Notes: generated by a model not told the origin, from the letters alone. A DNA stretch of 64,000 nucleotides from Chengkuizengella sp. SCS-71B (GCF_040100845.1 NZ_JAZHSH010000001.1:2464501-2528500); one strand, 5' to 3'; shown: positions 36,279-46,211, numbered from the stretch's first letter. Made by a program: numbers and translations.

Positions 36279-37109
36279 TTATCGTTTCAAGTTAACTATT
36301 TCTTGAAGAATCTCATCAGATGTTGTGATTATTCTTGAATTGGATTGAAATCCACGCTGAGCAACAATCATTTCTGAAAATTCAGCGGTTAAATCTACAT
36401 TTGACATTTCTAACTGTCCAGAGATGATAGAACCTGTCCCAATGTCAGGATCATTTGCTTGCCCTATTAAATCCAAAGGATCTTCTGCTTCTGCATCTGA
36501 ATTTGGAGTAACTCTATATAAGTTTCCGCCTAATTTTTCAAGACCTGAAGGATTTGTAACTTTGGCTATACCGATTCGAATATCGGTTCCTTCTGATACT
36601 CCATCAACATTTACAGATACAATTTCGCCATCTTGAGCAATATAAAATGATGTCACTTCTTCTGTATCTATCGTAATAATTTCTCCTTCGGAATCTAGCA
36701 AGAACATACCATTAACATTAACAATATTCCCATTAGCATCTATTGAAAAATTCCCTGCTCGTGTCAAATAAGATGTCTCAGCATCTGAATTAGGAGCAAC
36801 TGCAAAAAATCCATCACCATCAATTCTAAGATCAGTTGGCACATTTGTAGTCATTGCACTACCTGGAGTATGGATGGTATTGATCGCTCCAACAGTAACA
36901 CCCAGACCAATTTCCTTTGCGTTACTTCCACCAGTTACATCGTTTGGAGCTGTTCCACCTGAAATTTGTTGGCTTAATACGTCTTGAAACATCACTCTTC
37001 CAGCTTTAAAACCTGTTGTATTCACATTTGCGATATTGTTACCTATGACATCTAATTTTGTTTGAAAGCCTTGCATTCCAGATATTCCAGAATATAAAGA
37101 TCTAAGCAT
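36279..37109 (-). CDS. flgE: Flagellar hook protein FlgE (short, FlgG-like form)
   Basis: The 276-aa product has the N-terminal rod/hook signature LRSLYSGISGMQGFQTKLDVIGNNIANVNTTGFK (seen in parts as LDVIGNNIANVNTTGFK) and the C-terminal helix MSNVDLTAEFSEMIVAQRGFQSN. Middle residues include the FAVAPN-type hook core. In B. subtilis the protein at this place (264 aa, once called FlgG) is the hook protein FlgE; its shortness and its place after flgD support that. The distal rod protein FlgG is an alternative name in databases. ATG follows GGGAGTGAG. Confidence 0.93.
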   Translation of the reverse strand: MLRSLYSGISGMQGFQTKLDVIGNNIANVNTTGFKAGRVMFQDVLSQQISGGTAPNDVTGGSNAKEIGLGVTVGAINTIHTPGSAMTTNVPTDLRIDGDGFFAVAPNSDAETSYLTRAGNFSIDANGNIVNVNGMFLLDSEGEIITIDTEEVTSFYIAQDGEIVSVNVDGVSEGTDIRIGIAKVTNPSGLEKLGGNLYRVTPNSDAEAEDPLDLIGQANDPDIGTGSIISGQLEMSNVDLTAEFSEMIVAQRGFQSNSRIITTSDEILQEIVNLKR

Positions 37110-37194
37110 TTAACTCACTCCCACATTAATAATTGAATTGGTTGCTTCTATCGGTCCACAACCATAGGCCTCCTGTAAGGTCCAGCCTAGTAAA

Positions 37195-37578
37195 TTATTT
37201 TATAATTAAAGCACTATCAATTTTTGTAAAAACATGATTTTTCAAAGAGTTACTATCCATGGCTGTCACAACAGTTCGATTTTTAATATTAACAATAAAT
37301 GCAGTATTATCAAATAATATCAAAGAATCTTGAGCTCCTTTTGCAGAAGCATTATCTATTGCTTCGTTTATTTTTTGAATCTGATCTGGATATAATTTAA
37401 TGCCTCTTTGCTTCAATCTTTGCTCCGCATGGTGGCTGAAATTCAGCATCTCATCTTGAAGCAACTTTTCAAATGGTTGATTTTTATTGTTCTGTGTAAC
37501 TTTTGATTGAGTTTTATTCGTTATATTAGGAGGAATATGATTGGTTTGTAAATGACCTATCATTTTACGTTCTATCAC
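37195..37578 (-). CDS. Flagellar operon protein, TIGR02530 type
   Basis: The 127-aa product carries the family core NFSHHAEQRLKQRGI, then QIQKINEAIDNASAKGAQDSLIL and the ending TAFIVNIKNRTVVTAMD. Members are found next to flgD in Firmicutes flagellar operons; their function is not known. The first 45 residues are hydrophilic and disordered. The start overlaps the stop of flgD by four bases. A gap of 85 bases separates it from flgE. Confidence 0.9.
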   Translation of the reverse strand: MIERKMIGHLQTNHIPPNITNKTQSKVTQNNKNQPFEKLLQDEMLNFSHHAEQRLKQRGIKLYPDQIQKINEAIDNASAKGAQDSLILFDNTAFIVNIKNRTVVTAMDSNSLKNHVFTKIDSALIIK

Positions 37579-38156
37579 TCTTCATTCACTCCATTTACAA
37601 CTTCTAGATCTGCATTAACTTCAAAGATATTAATTTCCTCTTCGTTACTTGCTGGTGCATCTAATGCCCCTGGTTCTTCTGGTTCTTCTGGTATTTCTGG
37701 TTCTGGTTCTTCTGAAACAGTAACATCAGAAATTTTTATTATCAGCTCTAACGGAACTTCTTCACCTTCTACGATGGCATATTGTCTTCCACTTATGATG
37801 CTGATCGCCTCGACAATACCTGTTTCAGTAATCATCTCAGACGTATCCGTGTCATAATAACTATAAGTAATTTCTTTTCCTATCATATCTGACGAAATAC
37901 CAATAGATTGACGTAATAGTTGAATTTCATCCGATATTTTTGTCAACTGTTCTAAGGATGTAAATTGAGCCAATTGCGCAATAAAATCTTGATCACTTGT
38001 AGGCGATAAAGGATCTTGGTGTTTCAACTGTTCCATAAGGAGTTTTAAAAACTGGTCTTGCCCTAAATTGTTCTGTTCCTCGGAAGTTGAAATCCTTTGA
38101 TTACTTGAAGAATAGTAAGGCCATGCGTTAGTAACACCAGGTAAATATTCGGACAA
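37575..38156 (-). CDS. flgD: Flagellar hook-capping protein FlgD
   Basis: FlgD caps the growing hook. The product has the N-terminal signature LGQDQFLKLLMEQLKHQDPLSPTSDQDFIAQLAQFTSLEQ (seen in parts as FLKLLMEQLKHQDP), then a beta domain (MIGKEITYSYYD). I start at TTG 38154-38156 with GGAAGGAGG seven bases upstream, giving 193 aa; the open frame reaches 38174 through the ribosome-binding site. The C-terminus is an unusual Glu/Pro-rich acidic tail (about 150-193). It follows fliK. Confidence 0.95.
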   Translation of the reverse strand: MSEYLPGVTNAWPYYSSSNQRISTSEEQNNLGQDQFLKLLMEQLKHQDPLSPTSDQDFIAQLAQFTSLEQLTKISDEIQLLRQSIGISSDMIGKEITYSYYDTDTSEMITETGIVEAISIISGRQYAIVEGEEVPLELIIKISDVTVSEEPEPEIPEEPEEPGALDAPASNEEEINIFEVNADLEVVNGVNEE

Positions 38157-38183
38157 TTTTTTTCCTCCTTCCAATTCAAAACA

Positions 38184-39590
38184 TTATGCGGTCACATCAA
38201 ATGCCCTACCATTTACGTTAGTAAAACCTTCCGATAGCATTTCCATTTCTAAATCACCCTCAGGAAAACCTTCCAAAAAAGTTTCATATTGTTCAGGGCT
38301 TTGATTACTCTGTTGTTTAAATTGTTGTGAAAACTGCTGGTTCTTCTCATCCTGAAATAACTGTGAATCCATCTGAAGAACTTCGACTTTATCAACTTGA
38401 ATACCAAGATTTTGTAGAGCCAATCTTAATTGAGGCAACTGACTTTCAATCATCTCTTTTCCTATCAATTTATCTGCCATAAACTGAGTGACTAACTGTC
38501 CATTTTCCAGTTTCAAATGAACATCTACTTGTCCTAATTGCTCAGGAATTAATGAAATTCTAGCTTCAGCAATACCATTAAATTGAGAAAACCTTATGGT
38601 TTTAAATACAAATTGACTCATTTCTTGAGAAAACTTTTGTGCTTCAATTGGTAGTTTTACTACTTCTGTGTTTGTCGGTCGGATCACATCATTGTTAAAA
38701 ACAGTACCAATATTGTGATTTCCCAGTGGCTGTATTGCCCCTTCATTAGGTATGGCATTTGTTTGATATATGATTTGATTCAATATAGAAGTTTGTTGTT
38801 CTAATCTTCCAAATGAAGTCTGCTCATTTGAAAAAGATGATTTAAAATACTCAGATGAATTGGATTGATAAACTTTTAATGTTTTCTGCAATAAGTTTAA
38901 CAATTCTTGACCTGTCAAAACATCCATGGATTCAAGATCTGTAACCGTTGTTTTTGATATCACGTTAAATAACTGAATAAATTGCAAAGATGATTTTTTG
39001 TCGGTGTCATTAATTAGCTTATTCATTAATTCCATTGTTTCAGGAGAAATATCTAGCAGATCATTAAAATTGAATATAACATTACTACTTTCTTTAGAGT
39101 TCATATTATGTAATAAATCTAAAAGATTTTGAGATTGTTTTTTTGAATTTTCCATCATCAGTTTCATTAGTTCAAACTGAGAATTTTCTGCCATATCCCC
39201 ATTTAAAGAGAGCTTCTCCTCAACTTGTTGACTAAACTGATTAAACAGTGCAATAACTTTCAAGAATGATTGTTTAGAATCAGACTCTTCTAACCATTGC
39301 ATTATGCTCTTAATATTCTCTTCATCACCACTATTTTCAGTATCAATCAACTGATTTAGCTTTGATAAGTCGGATGTCAGCAATTCTGCTAAAATTGATT
39401 GCAATAACTCATCCGTAGGCGCAGCTTCTAAATTTATTAAATCATTATCATGAGTTTGATTGTTATCATTTAAAGCCATCAGCTTTGCCATAAAATCACT
39501 ACTTGATGTGTTCATAGTTTTTGAAGAATTATTTAAAAAAGAACTAGTTGAAGTATTGCTCAAATTATGTATCAAAGACATCTGCATCAT
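38184..39590 (-). CDS. fliK: Flagellar hook-length control protein FliK
   Basis: FliK measures hook length and triggers the FlhB switch. The product (about 468 aa) is low in sequence conservation over its N-terminal 330 residues, which are rich in Asn, Ser, Gln and Leu. The C-terminal Flg_hook domain is clear: EARISLIPEQLGQVDVHLKLENGQLVTQFMAD (seen in parts as LIPEQLGQVDVHLKLENGQL). I start at ATG 39588-39590 because GGGGGTGATATAC lies just before. It stands between the motE-like gene and flgD. Confidence 0.93.
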   Translation of the reverse strand: MMQMSLIHNLSNTSTSSFLNNSSKTMNTSSSDFMAKLMALNDNNQTHDNDLINLEAAPTDELLQSILAELLTSDLSKLNQLIDTENSGDEENIKSIMQWLEESDSKQSFLKVIALFNQFSQQVEEKLSLNGDMAENSQFELMKLMMENSKKQSQNLLDLLHNMNSKESSNVIFNFNDLLDISPETMELMNKLINDTDKKSSLQFIQLFNVISKTTVTDLESMDVLTGQELLNLLQKTLKVYQSNSSEYFKSSFSNEQTSFGRLEQQTSILNQIIYQTNAIPNEGAIQPLGNHNIGTVFNNDVIRPTNTEVVKLPIEAQKFSQEMSQFVFKTIRFSQFNGIAEARISLIPEQLGQVDVHLKLENGQLVTQFMADKLIGKEMIESQLPQLRLALQNLGIQVDKVEVLQMDSQLFQDEKNQQFSQQFKQQSNQSPEQYETFLEGFPEGDLEMEMLSEGFTNVNGRAFDVTA

Positions 39591-39627
39591 GTATATCACC
39601 CCCTTTCAAATTAATGTATGATTAAAT

Positions 39628-40527
39628 TTATGGTTTTTCTTTTGCTAATAAAGTTAAAAATTCTGCAGCATCAGTTTCAGATATTTCTGAAATAACTTGT
39701 ATTATATTGGAACGAATTACGGTATCTGTCTCACGCAATATATTTAAAGCTAACTCTTGATTCTGTTTTTTCATTTCTAATAATATAGAAGCCGCATTTT
39801 CAGGTACCATCGTTGAAATAGTTAAACTTAATTCTTTATTTGATAAAGGATCTTCCTTTGGTTCTCTATTTTCCATTTCTTTCAACCGTGCTTGTAAAGC
39901 AGCAATTTGTTGATCCATTACTGAAACTGTATCCTTCAAAAGGATGGAAGCTTCAGCAGCCATTTCCGGGTTCATTTTTTCTAATATTTTAACCTGATCA
40001 TCTTTATTCATTGCATTTAACATAAGCACTGTTTCACTCATCGTTAAGTTTTCAAATATGGATGCAGCCTTGCTTGGTAACATATCAGCATATATTTTAG
40101 ATGTTTCTTTAATTTTTTCAGCATATTCATCCATCGTTATTTTATCTATCAATTGATCTTCTAATAAGTCGATTTTTGTTTGCAACTCGTTTATGACTTG
40201 ATCTTTTTCAGCACTAATTTCTACTTCGTTCACTAATTCAGTTTGAATTCTATCCAATTCTAACTCTATAGACTCCAGTAATAGTACATTTTTCTCTTCA
40301 TCTGACATTACTGTAACCTCATTATCTAATTCTTCTACATCAGGTACTAGAGTTTCTACATATGGAATTTTGTTTCCAACTTTTAAAACCATATTTAACA
40401 CATTGAAGTTGTTAATCGAATCTAACACAAAAATAAGTATGGTGGTAAAAATAACAGGTATCAAAAACCAGTAGAATACTTTTGAAAACACACCCATCGA
40501 TGACCCTTCTATTTTTATATTATCCAC
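39628..40527 (-). CDS. MotE-like flagellar protein (YlxF)
   Basis: The 299-aa product has one N-terminal membrane segment (about 17-37), a coiled coil (about 75-135), then a MgtE-N-like alpha domain with KIKETSKIYADMLPSKAASIFENL-type repeats (seen as YADMLPSKAASIFENL and LSLTISTMVPENAASILLEM). It matches the YlxF protein that occupies this slot in B. subtilis; in other bacteria MotE chaperones MotC. Function here is inferred only from family and position. Confidence 0.85.
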   Translation of the reverse strand: MDNIKIEGSSMGVFSKVFYWFLIPVIFTTILIFVLDSINNFNVLNMVLKVGNKIPYVETLVPDVEELDNEVTVMSDEEKNVLLLESIELELDRIQTELVNEVEISAEKDQVINELQTKIDLLEDQLIDKITMDEYAEKIKETSKIYADMLPSKAASIFENLTMSETVLMLNAMNKDDQVKILEKMNPEMAAEASILLKDTVSVMDQQIAALQARLKEMENREPKEDPLSNKELSLTISTMVPENAASILLEMKKQNQELALNILRETDTVIRSNIIQVISEISETDAAEFLTLLAKEKP

Positions 40528-40567
40528 CTATAACCCTCCTATCATATATGCCGTTTCTAGCTGATAA

Positions 40568-41005
40568 TTATCTTTGTAAACGGATAGCAATCTCATCTAG
40601 TTCCATTGTTTCTTTTTTCAAAGTTTTTTCCATATGTGTTGTATATGATTTTTCTCTTGCATTCACCCAGACTTTTTCATCTATCATTTGTTTCTTCAAA
40701 CCATCTTTACTTTTAGATACTGCCATTTCTGCATTTTTCAAACCTTCGTGTTGTTTTTGTATATGATGATTTAAAGATAAGATATAGCTGGACATATTTT
40801 GCAAATCTGATATTGGGGTTTTATCTTTAAATGTTGAATATAGTTTCTGATATTGATTGTTTTTTTGATTTTGTAATTTCGATAATTTCTCATTTTCAGA
40901 ATTTAATTGAATTATTGCTTTAGTAAGCTGCCATTCTGCTTGTGTTTTCAAATTATTTTTATAGTCAACGATCTTCTGCATTGGGTATTTATAAGCCACT
41001 ATCAT
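40568..41005 (-). CDS. fliJ: Flagellar export chaperone FliJ
   Basis: FliJ is a coiled-coil protein that fits into the FliI ATPase ring. The product (about 145 aa) is nearly all helix, starting YKYPMQKIVDYKNNLKTQAE and ending with a charged coil. The ATG at 41003-41005 overlaps the fliI stop by one base; the GTG six bases later has better spacing from AGGAG. The true start therefore has an uncertainty of two residues. Order fliI-fliJ is conserved. Confidence 0.92.
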   Translation of the reverse strand: MIVAYKYPMQKIVDYKNNLKTQAEWQLTKAIIQLNSENEKLSKLQNQKNNQYQKLYSTFKDKTPISDLQNMSSYILSLNHHIQKQHEGLKNAEMAVSKSKDGLKKQMIDEKVWVNAREKSYTTHMEKTLKKETMELDEIAIRLQR

Positions 41006-42342
41006 CAACTCCTGCTAAATTGATTCAGTAATAATTGTTTTGCATCTTCAAAAGTAACTCTTTCATCCGTTGATTGTTGTAAATAACTTAGAATATCCTG
41101 CATATAACTCAATGCTTGGTCAATCTCTGAATTTGAACCCTTCTGATATGCTCCGATATTAATTAAATCCTCTGATTCTGTATAAACTGATAATAGACGT
41201 TTTAAGTGCTCTGCTGATTGCTGCTGATCTTTTGAAACGATCTCCTTCATTACGCGACTCACACTAGCTAATACATTAATCGCAGGGTAGTGTCCTTTAT
41301 TTGCTAAATTTCGATCCAACACGATATGACCATCCAAGATCCCTCGTACTGTATCTGCAACAGGTTCGTTCATGTCATCCCCATCGACTAGTACAGTATA
41401 AAAAGCTGTAATAGAACCTTTTAAGCTTGTACCAGCACGTTCAAGAAGTTTAGGAAGGTTTGCAAACACTGAAGGAGTATATCCCCTTGTCGTAGGAGGC
41501 TCACCTATTGCTAACCCAACCTCTCTTAATGCCATTGCATACCGGGTTACTGAATCCATCATTAACATGACGTTTAAACCACGATCTCTAAAATACTCTG
41601 CAATAGTAGTTGCTATAAGCGCACCCTTCATTCGTATTAAAGCTGGTTGGTCTGAAGTGGCTACGATAACAACTGATCTAGCTAATCCCTCTGGACCAAG
41701 ATCTCTTTCAATAAAATCCATTACCTCTCTACCACGTTCTCCTATCAAAGCTATTACATTGATGTCAGCAGAAGTATTTCTGGCAATCATACCAAGAACC
41801 GTGCTTTTCCCAATACCTGATCCTGCAAATATACCTACTCTCTGACCCTTTCCTATCGTTAACAACCCGTCAATGCTGCGGATGCCTACACTAATTGGTT
41901 CTGTAATTCTTGGTCTGCTCAATGGATTACTAGGTAGGTTATTTGTGTTATACATTGTCATATTAAGAGGAAGTTTAGAACCATCTAAGGGTTCTCCGAG
42001 CCCATTTAATACTTTTCCTAATAATTCATGACCTACTTTAACATTTAAAGGTTTACCTAAACTAACCACATCACAGCCAGGCCCAATTGCATTTAAATCA
42101 CCAATCGGCATCAAAATGACTTTATGATTTCGAAAACCTACAACCTCAGCTAAGACTGGTTTTTTGGATCGGTCAGGATATATGTAACAAACATCTCCAA
42201 TTTTTGCTTCAGGTCCCTCAGACTCAACAGTTAGTCCAATAACTTGTGTAACCTTTCCATTAAAACGGACGGTTTCAATATGATTTAGATGCTCAATATA
42301 TTTCCCTACATTAAGGTTGATTTTACTCATCTTGTTCATCAC
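41005..42342 (-). CDS. fliI: Flagellar export ATPase FliI
   Basis: FliI is the hexameric ATPase of the flagellar export apparatus, related to the F1 beta subunit. The 445-aa product has the P-loop GIFAGSGIGKSTVLGMIA (near residue 175), Walker B LMMDSVTRYAMALRE, and the ATPase alpha/beta signature near ASVSRVMKEI. Its length is normal. It overlaps fliH by 20 bases at the 5' end and fliJ at the 3' end. The start may be at residue 5 (MSKINLNV), as no ribosome-binding site is strong here. Confidence 0.97.
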   Translation of the reverse strand: MMNKMSKINLNVGKYIEHLNHIETVRFNGKVTQVIGLTVESEGPEAKIGDVCYIYPDRSKKPVLAEVVGFRNHKVILMPIGDLNAIGPGCDVVSLGKPLNVKVGHELLGKVLNGLGEPLDGSKLPLNMTMYNTNNLPSNPLSRPRITEPISVGIRSIDGLLTIGKGQRVGIFAGSGIGKSTVLGMIARNTSADINVIALIGERGREVMDFIERDLGPEGLARSVVIVATSDQPALIRMKGALIATTIAEYFRDRGLNVMLMMDSVTRYAMALREVGLAIGEPPTTRGYTPSVFANLPKLLERAGTSLKGSITAFYTVLVDGDDMNEPVADTVRGILDGHIVLDRNLANKGHYPAINVLASVSRVMKEIVSKDQQQSAEHLKRLLSVYTESEDLINIGAYQKGSNSEIDQALSYMQDILSYLQQSTDERVTFEDAKQLLLNQFSRS

Positions 42343-43150
42343 GTTTTCTAGTAATTTCTTTCAACTGATTTTTAATTTCTGATAGTTGCGTGTCTATCTT
42401 AGCGTCAATACTTCCAAATGAAGAATGAACAACACAGTCAAAATCTTCTAAAGAAGCATCAGGCACAATTTGCAATTCAGATTGCGGATCTAGTGACAAG
42501 AGCAATTCTTCTCTTGCATCTTTTATGTATTTGTACTGATTTGGCGCAACACAACACTTTATAATTCCTTCTTCCTTTCTTCTCGTTAAAACTTTACCAA
42601 TCATTTGAATGACTGCTTCCTTGGAATCATGAAGTTCTTTATGTATTACCTTTTCAGCTATAGCACAGCTTAAATCAACCACAAAAGGTTCTGCCTCATG
42701 AATAATATTTTCTTTTTCTTCGTAAGCTGTATTAACAATTGTACTTGCTTCGTTAATCAAATTAGAATATTGTTGTTTTACTTGTTCTTCTGCAAGTTCA
42801 GTACCTTCTTTAATTCCCTGTTCAATTGCTTTTGCTTTTGTCTCTTGAACAATACGTTTGTCCTGTTCCCTTTTCTCAGACCACCATAACTTGATTTCAT
42901 TTTCAGCTTCTGCTTTTAAAGCAGCAACTTCAGCTTTTGCATTTTCAATTTGTTCATTCGCTAAAGATTGCGCTTTTTTCAATATTTCATCTCTTTCAGA
43001 AAAAACTTCATCATCCTCTTCTATCTGATGTTCCGTATTCTCGATTTGAGTTAAATCTTTTTTTATGTAAAAGTCTGATAATTGTAATTTTTTCTTATCT
43101 TCTATTGAAATATAGTTAGTAGATTTAATGAGATTAGACAATGATATCAT
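42323..43150 (-). CDS. fliH: Flagellar export regulator FliH
   Basis: FliH links FliI to the C-ring. The 275-aa product has a variable N-terminus (1-50), a long Ala/Glu/Lys-rich coiled coil (about 55-150), and a C-terminal V-ATPase-E-like domain (IAEKVIHKELHDSKEAVIQMI, VAPNQYKYIKD). It overlaps fliG by 17 bases and fliI by 20, so the three are tightly coupled. Sequence conservation is low but the architecture and position are clear. Confidence 0.93.
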   Translation of the reverse strand: MISLSNLIKSTNYISIEDKKKLQLSDFYIKKDLTQIENTEHQIEEDDEVFSERDEILKKAQSLANEQIENAKAEVAALKAEAENEIKLWWSEKREQDKRIVQETKAKAIEQGIKEGTELAEEQVKQQYSNLINEASTIVNTAYEEKENIIHEAEPFVVDLSCAIAEKVIHKELHDSKEAVIQMIGKVLTRRKEEGIIKCCVAPNQYKYIKDAREELLLSLDPQSELQIVPDASLEDFDCVVHSSFGSIDAKIDTQLSEIKNQLKEITRKRDEQDE

Positions 43151-44141
43151 CTCCCAAACCTCTTGAAATAACGATATCTCCCGTTTCTTCTAAACGACGA
43201 ATTACGGATACAATTCGAGTTTGTGCTTCTTCTACATCACGCAATCGTACAGGGCCCATAAACTCCATTTCTTCTTTATAGGTTTCAACCATTCTACTTG
43301 ACATATTTTTGAAAATTACATCTCGTACTTCTTCACTTGATACTTTCAACGAGAGCTGTAAATCATGATTATCTAGATCACGGATAATCCGTTGAATTGA
43401 TCGATTGTCCAGACTTACAATATCCTCAAACACAAACATGCGTTTTTTGATTTCTTCTGAGAGAACTGGATCTTGAATTTCCATTGATTCTAATATCGTT
43501 CGTTCAGTTGCACGGTCAACACCGTTTAAGATTTGAACGATAACGTCAATTCCACCTGATGATGTATAATCCTCACTCACTGTGGCTGATAGTTTCTGTT
43601 CAAGAATTCGTTCTACTTGTCTAATTACTTCAGGAGTAGTGCTTTGCATCGTTGCAATTCTTCTAGCAATGTCGGCCTGTTTATCTTGAGGAAGCGAAGA
43701 TAAAATAACTGATGCTTTCTCAAAATCAAGGTGTGACAGTACTAAAGCTATCGTTTGAGAATTTTCATTTTGGATAAAGTTGAGTATTTGTGCCGGTTCT
43801 GCTTTCCTTGCAAAGTCAAAAGGTCTCACTTGCAGGGTTGATGTTAAGCGATGCAAAATATCAACTGCTTTTTGATGACCTAATGCTTTTTCTAATATGT
43901 CTTTGGCATAACTAATTCCACCTTGAGAAATATAATCTTGGGCTATGCAAATTTGATAAAATTCACTCATTATATTTTCTTTTTCAATACTGTTCACTTT
44001 TCTAACATTTGCAATTTCCAATGTTAATTGTTCAATTTCTTCTTCTTTTAGATGTTTAAAAACTTCCGCAGATGTTTCAGTTCCTAATGAGATTAAAAGA
44101 ATGGCAGCTTTTTGTCTTCCTGATAATTGTCCCTTAGCCAT
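43134..44141 (-). CDS. fliG: Flagellar motor switch protein FliG
   Basis: FliG sits on the MS ring and interacts with the stators. The 335-aa product has the N-terminal domain (LSGRQKAAILLISLGTETSAE), the middle ARM domain with EKASVILSSLPQDKQADIARRIA, and the C-terminal torque helix with DRATERTILESMEIQDPVLSEEIKKRMFVFED (seen in parts) and charged residues IIRDLDNHDL. Length matches B. subtilis FliG (338 aa). It lies 14 bases after fliF. Confidence 0.97.
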   Translation of the reverse strand: MAKGQLSGRQKAAILLISLGTETSAEVFKHLKEEEIEQLTLEIANVRKVNSIEKENIMSEFYQICIAQDYISQGGISYAKDILEKALGHQKAVDILHRLTSTLQVRPFDFARKAEPAQILNFIQNENSQTIALVLSHLDFEKASVILSSLPQDKQADIARRIATMQSTTPEVIRQVERILEQKLSATVSEDYTSSGGIDVIVQILNGVDRATERTILESMEIQDPVLSEEIKKRMFVFEDIVSLDNRSIQRIIRDLDNHDLQLSLKVSSEEVRDVIFKNMSSRMVETYKEEMEFMGPVRLRDVEEAQTRIVSVIRRLEETGDIVISRGLGDDIIV

Positions 44142-44155
44142 AATAAACCCTCCTT

Positions 44156-45781
44156 CTACTCATCTGCTAACCAAGTGCGTAATATTTTTACAAACTCATC
44201 TGGTTTACTTTTTGCTAAATGTTCTAATTGCCTCTTCACTTCATCATCTACATGTTTAGTAGGAATTTCCAAGTTAGAAAGGTCATTTTCTGAACTATAA
44301 GCTAATTCTTCTTGTTCATAAAGATTATCACGTTGTTGTTTTCTTCTAAACGCTACAAGAGCTCCACCTGCGACTAGTGCTAAAGCTACAGCGCCTAGTC
44401 CGTATGCCCATGATGGAATTCCGGATGGATCTTCACTATTACCCAATAATTTACCATTAGAAGGTCGTGAAATGACTGTTACTTTTTGGGTAATCTGATC
44501 TTCTGTAAATTGCTTGCCACTATCTGCTAATGAAGCCGATACAATATTCACCAATAGACTTTCTACTTCTTTTGTCAGATCATTTATCGCTTTCACTTGA
44601 ATTGGATCATTTGGATCACCATCACTCAATGAAGGAATACTTACAGATATCGTTAAATCTTGTACAATATATGGACTTTTAATGATTGAACTAGTGATCT
44701 CATCTATTTCATAATTGATTCTACTTTCACTCTCTTCCTCACTAGTCACACCATTTTGATCTGTAGCAACATAGTTAGGAATATCATTATCACCGGTACC
44801 TGTAATACCTCCTGTAGGATTATCCTCACCAGTATAAGATTTTTGAATTTCCTCTATACTTCTTACAATCCCTTTCTGATCATCATCATCAAAAGGTTCA
44901 AATCTTGTTTCTTGAGTATTCACTTGATCAAAATTCAATGTAGAAAATACATTTACTGCGATATGTTCATCTCCTATAAAGATTTGTTTTAAGAAATTTT
45001 GAACATTTCTCTGAATTTCTAACTCATATTGCTTTTTGATTTGCATCTGTTGCACTGCAACACCTGTTTGAATACCACTGCTTGTATCTGTTCTAGATGA
45101 AGGTAGTAATTCACCCGTTAAATCAGATGAAATCGTTATATTCTCCATAGGTAGGTCTCTGACACTTGTTCTCACTAAATTGTAAATTGTATCTACTATA
45201 GGCTGCTCAATTCTGTAATTTCTTTTAAAACTGACGATAACCGAAGCATAGGATTGGTCTTCTGTACCAGAAGGAGATATAAATACACTTTCCTCTGGTA
45301 AATTCAGGACCACCTTTGACCAACTAACACCTTCAATGGCATTAATTAATTGTTCAATTTCCCCTGCTCTGGCATCGGTATTTAAAATTTCAAATTGGTT
45401 TTCTGTTATGCCTCCAAAAGTAGACATATTTTCTTTGAATATATCAAAACCCTGAGAACCATCAACAATTAAGTCCTGTGAAGCTACAGCTAATTTTACA
45501 TCAGTTAAATATGTACTTGGTATACCTACACTTTTTAGATCATTTGAGAATTGATACGGTATGTTATTTGAAGTTAAATATTCTTGAATTGATGCTGCGT
45601 CAGCAGGTGTCAATTCAGTGTATGCTAGTGAATATTCTGTTTTTGATAAGTTAAAAATAACGATTGCTATTATTAATAGTGTTACGAAGAAAAGAATTCC
45701 CATCATAATCTTTTGTTTTAAACTTATCTGTTTCCAAAATTGAAGTACTTTCCCCCAATAACGACTAATTGTTTCGTTCAC
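44156..45781 (-). CDS. fliF: Flagellar MS-ring protein FliF
   Basis: FliF forms the membrane MS ring on which the basal body is built. The 541-aa product has two membrane segments (about 25-45 and 455-475), RBM domains with GFDIFKENMSTFGG and VVLNLPEESVFISPSG, and the FliG-binding C-terminus (VKRQLEHLAKSKPDEFVKILRTWLADE, seen in parts). Length matches B. subtilis FliF. It is 41 bases after fliE and 14 before fliG. Confidence 0.97.
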   Translation of the reverse strand: MNETISRYWGKVLQFWKQISLKQKIMMGILFFVTLLIIAIVIFNLSKTEYSLAYTELTPADAASIQEYLTSNNIPYQFSNDLKSVGIPSTYLTDVKLAVASQDLIVDGSQGFDIFKENMSTFGGITENQFEILNTDARAGEIEQLINAIEGVSWSKVVLNLPEESVFISPSGTEDQSYASVIVSFKRNYRIEQPIVDTIYNLVRTSVRDLPMENITISSDLTGELLPSSRTDTSSGIQTGVAVQQMQIKKQYELEIQRNVQNFLKQIFIGDEHIAVNVFSTLNFDQVNTQETRFEPFDDDDQKGIVRSIEEIQKSYTGEDNPTGGITGTGDNDIPNYVATDQNGVTSEEESESRINYEIDEITSSIIKSPYIVQDLTISVSIPSLSDGDPNDPIQVKAINDLTKEVESLLVNIVSASLADSGKQFTEDQITQKVTVISRPSNGKLLGNSEDPSGIPSWAYGLGAVALALVAGGALVAFRRKQQRDNLYEQEELAYSSENDLSNLEIPTKHVDDEVKRQLEHLAKSKPDEFVKILRTWLADE

Positions 45782-45822
45782 CTTGTCACCTCACAAATAT
45801 CAATAACCATTCGCTAAGTTGT

Positions 45823-46128
45823 TTAAATTTGCATTCTCATTATTTCTTGATATGCCTCTACTACTTTGTTTCGCACCTCAATTGTTAACTCCAAACTTAA
45901 TGAGGCTTTTTGAGAAGCAATTAATAATTCATGAGGATCAACATTTCCACCTTGAATGAATTGAGAGTTCAACTGACTTACCGTTTGTTCTTCTAGATTC
46001 ATATCATGAATAGCATTATTGAGAAAACTGCTAAACTGCTTAGCTAGATCGGTTCCACCTACACTTTGTTGATTTTTTAAACCAGTTCCATTAAACTCAA
46101 TGGGTTGTTGGGATACCTTATTAATCAC
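45823..46128 (-). CDS. fliE: Flagellar hook-basal body protein FliE
   Basis: FliE connects the MS ring to the rod. The product is about 101 aa: a variable N-terminus, then FSSFLNNAIHDMNLEEQTVSQL and the C-terminal signature ASLSLELTIEVRNKVVEAYQEIMRMQI (seen in parts as NKVVEAYQEIMRMQI). I choose GTG 46126-46128, eight bases after GGAGG; the ORF extends to an ATG at 46143 that forms part of the ribosome-binding site. It lies between flgC and fliF. Confidence 0.95.
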   Translation of the reverse strand: MINKVSQQPIEFNGTGLKNQQSVGGTDLAKQFSSFLNNAIHDMNLEEQTVSQLNSQFIQGGNVDPHELLIASQKASLSLELTIEVRNKVVEAYQEIMRMQI

Positions 46129-46211
46129 TATGTCTTCCTCCATATTTAACTTTTTTTAAGTACTTACCGATAATCATTATGTAGAGAAAATTACTTTATT
46201 ATGTTTCACAT

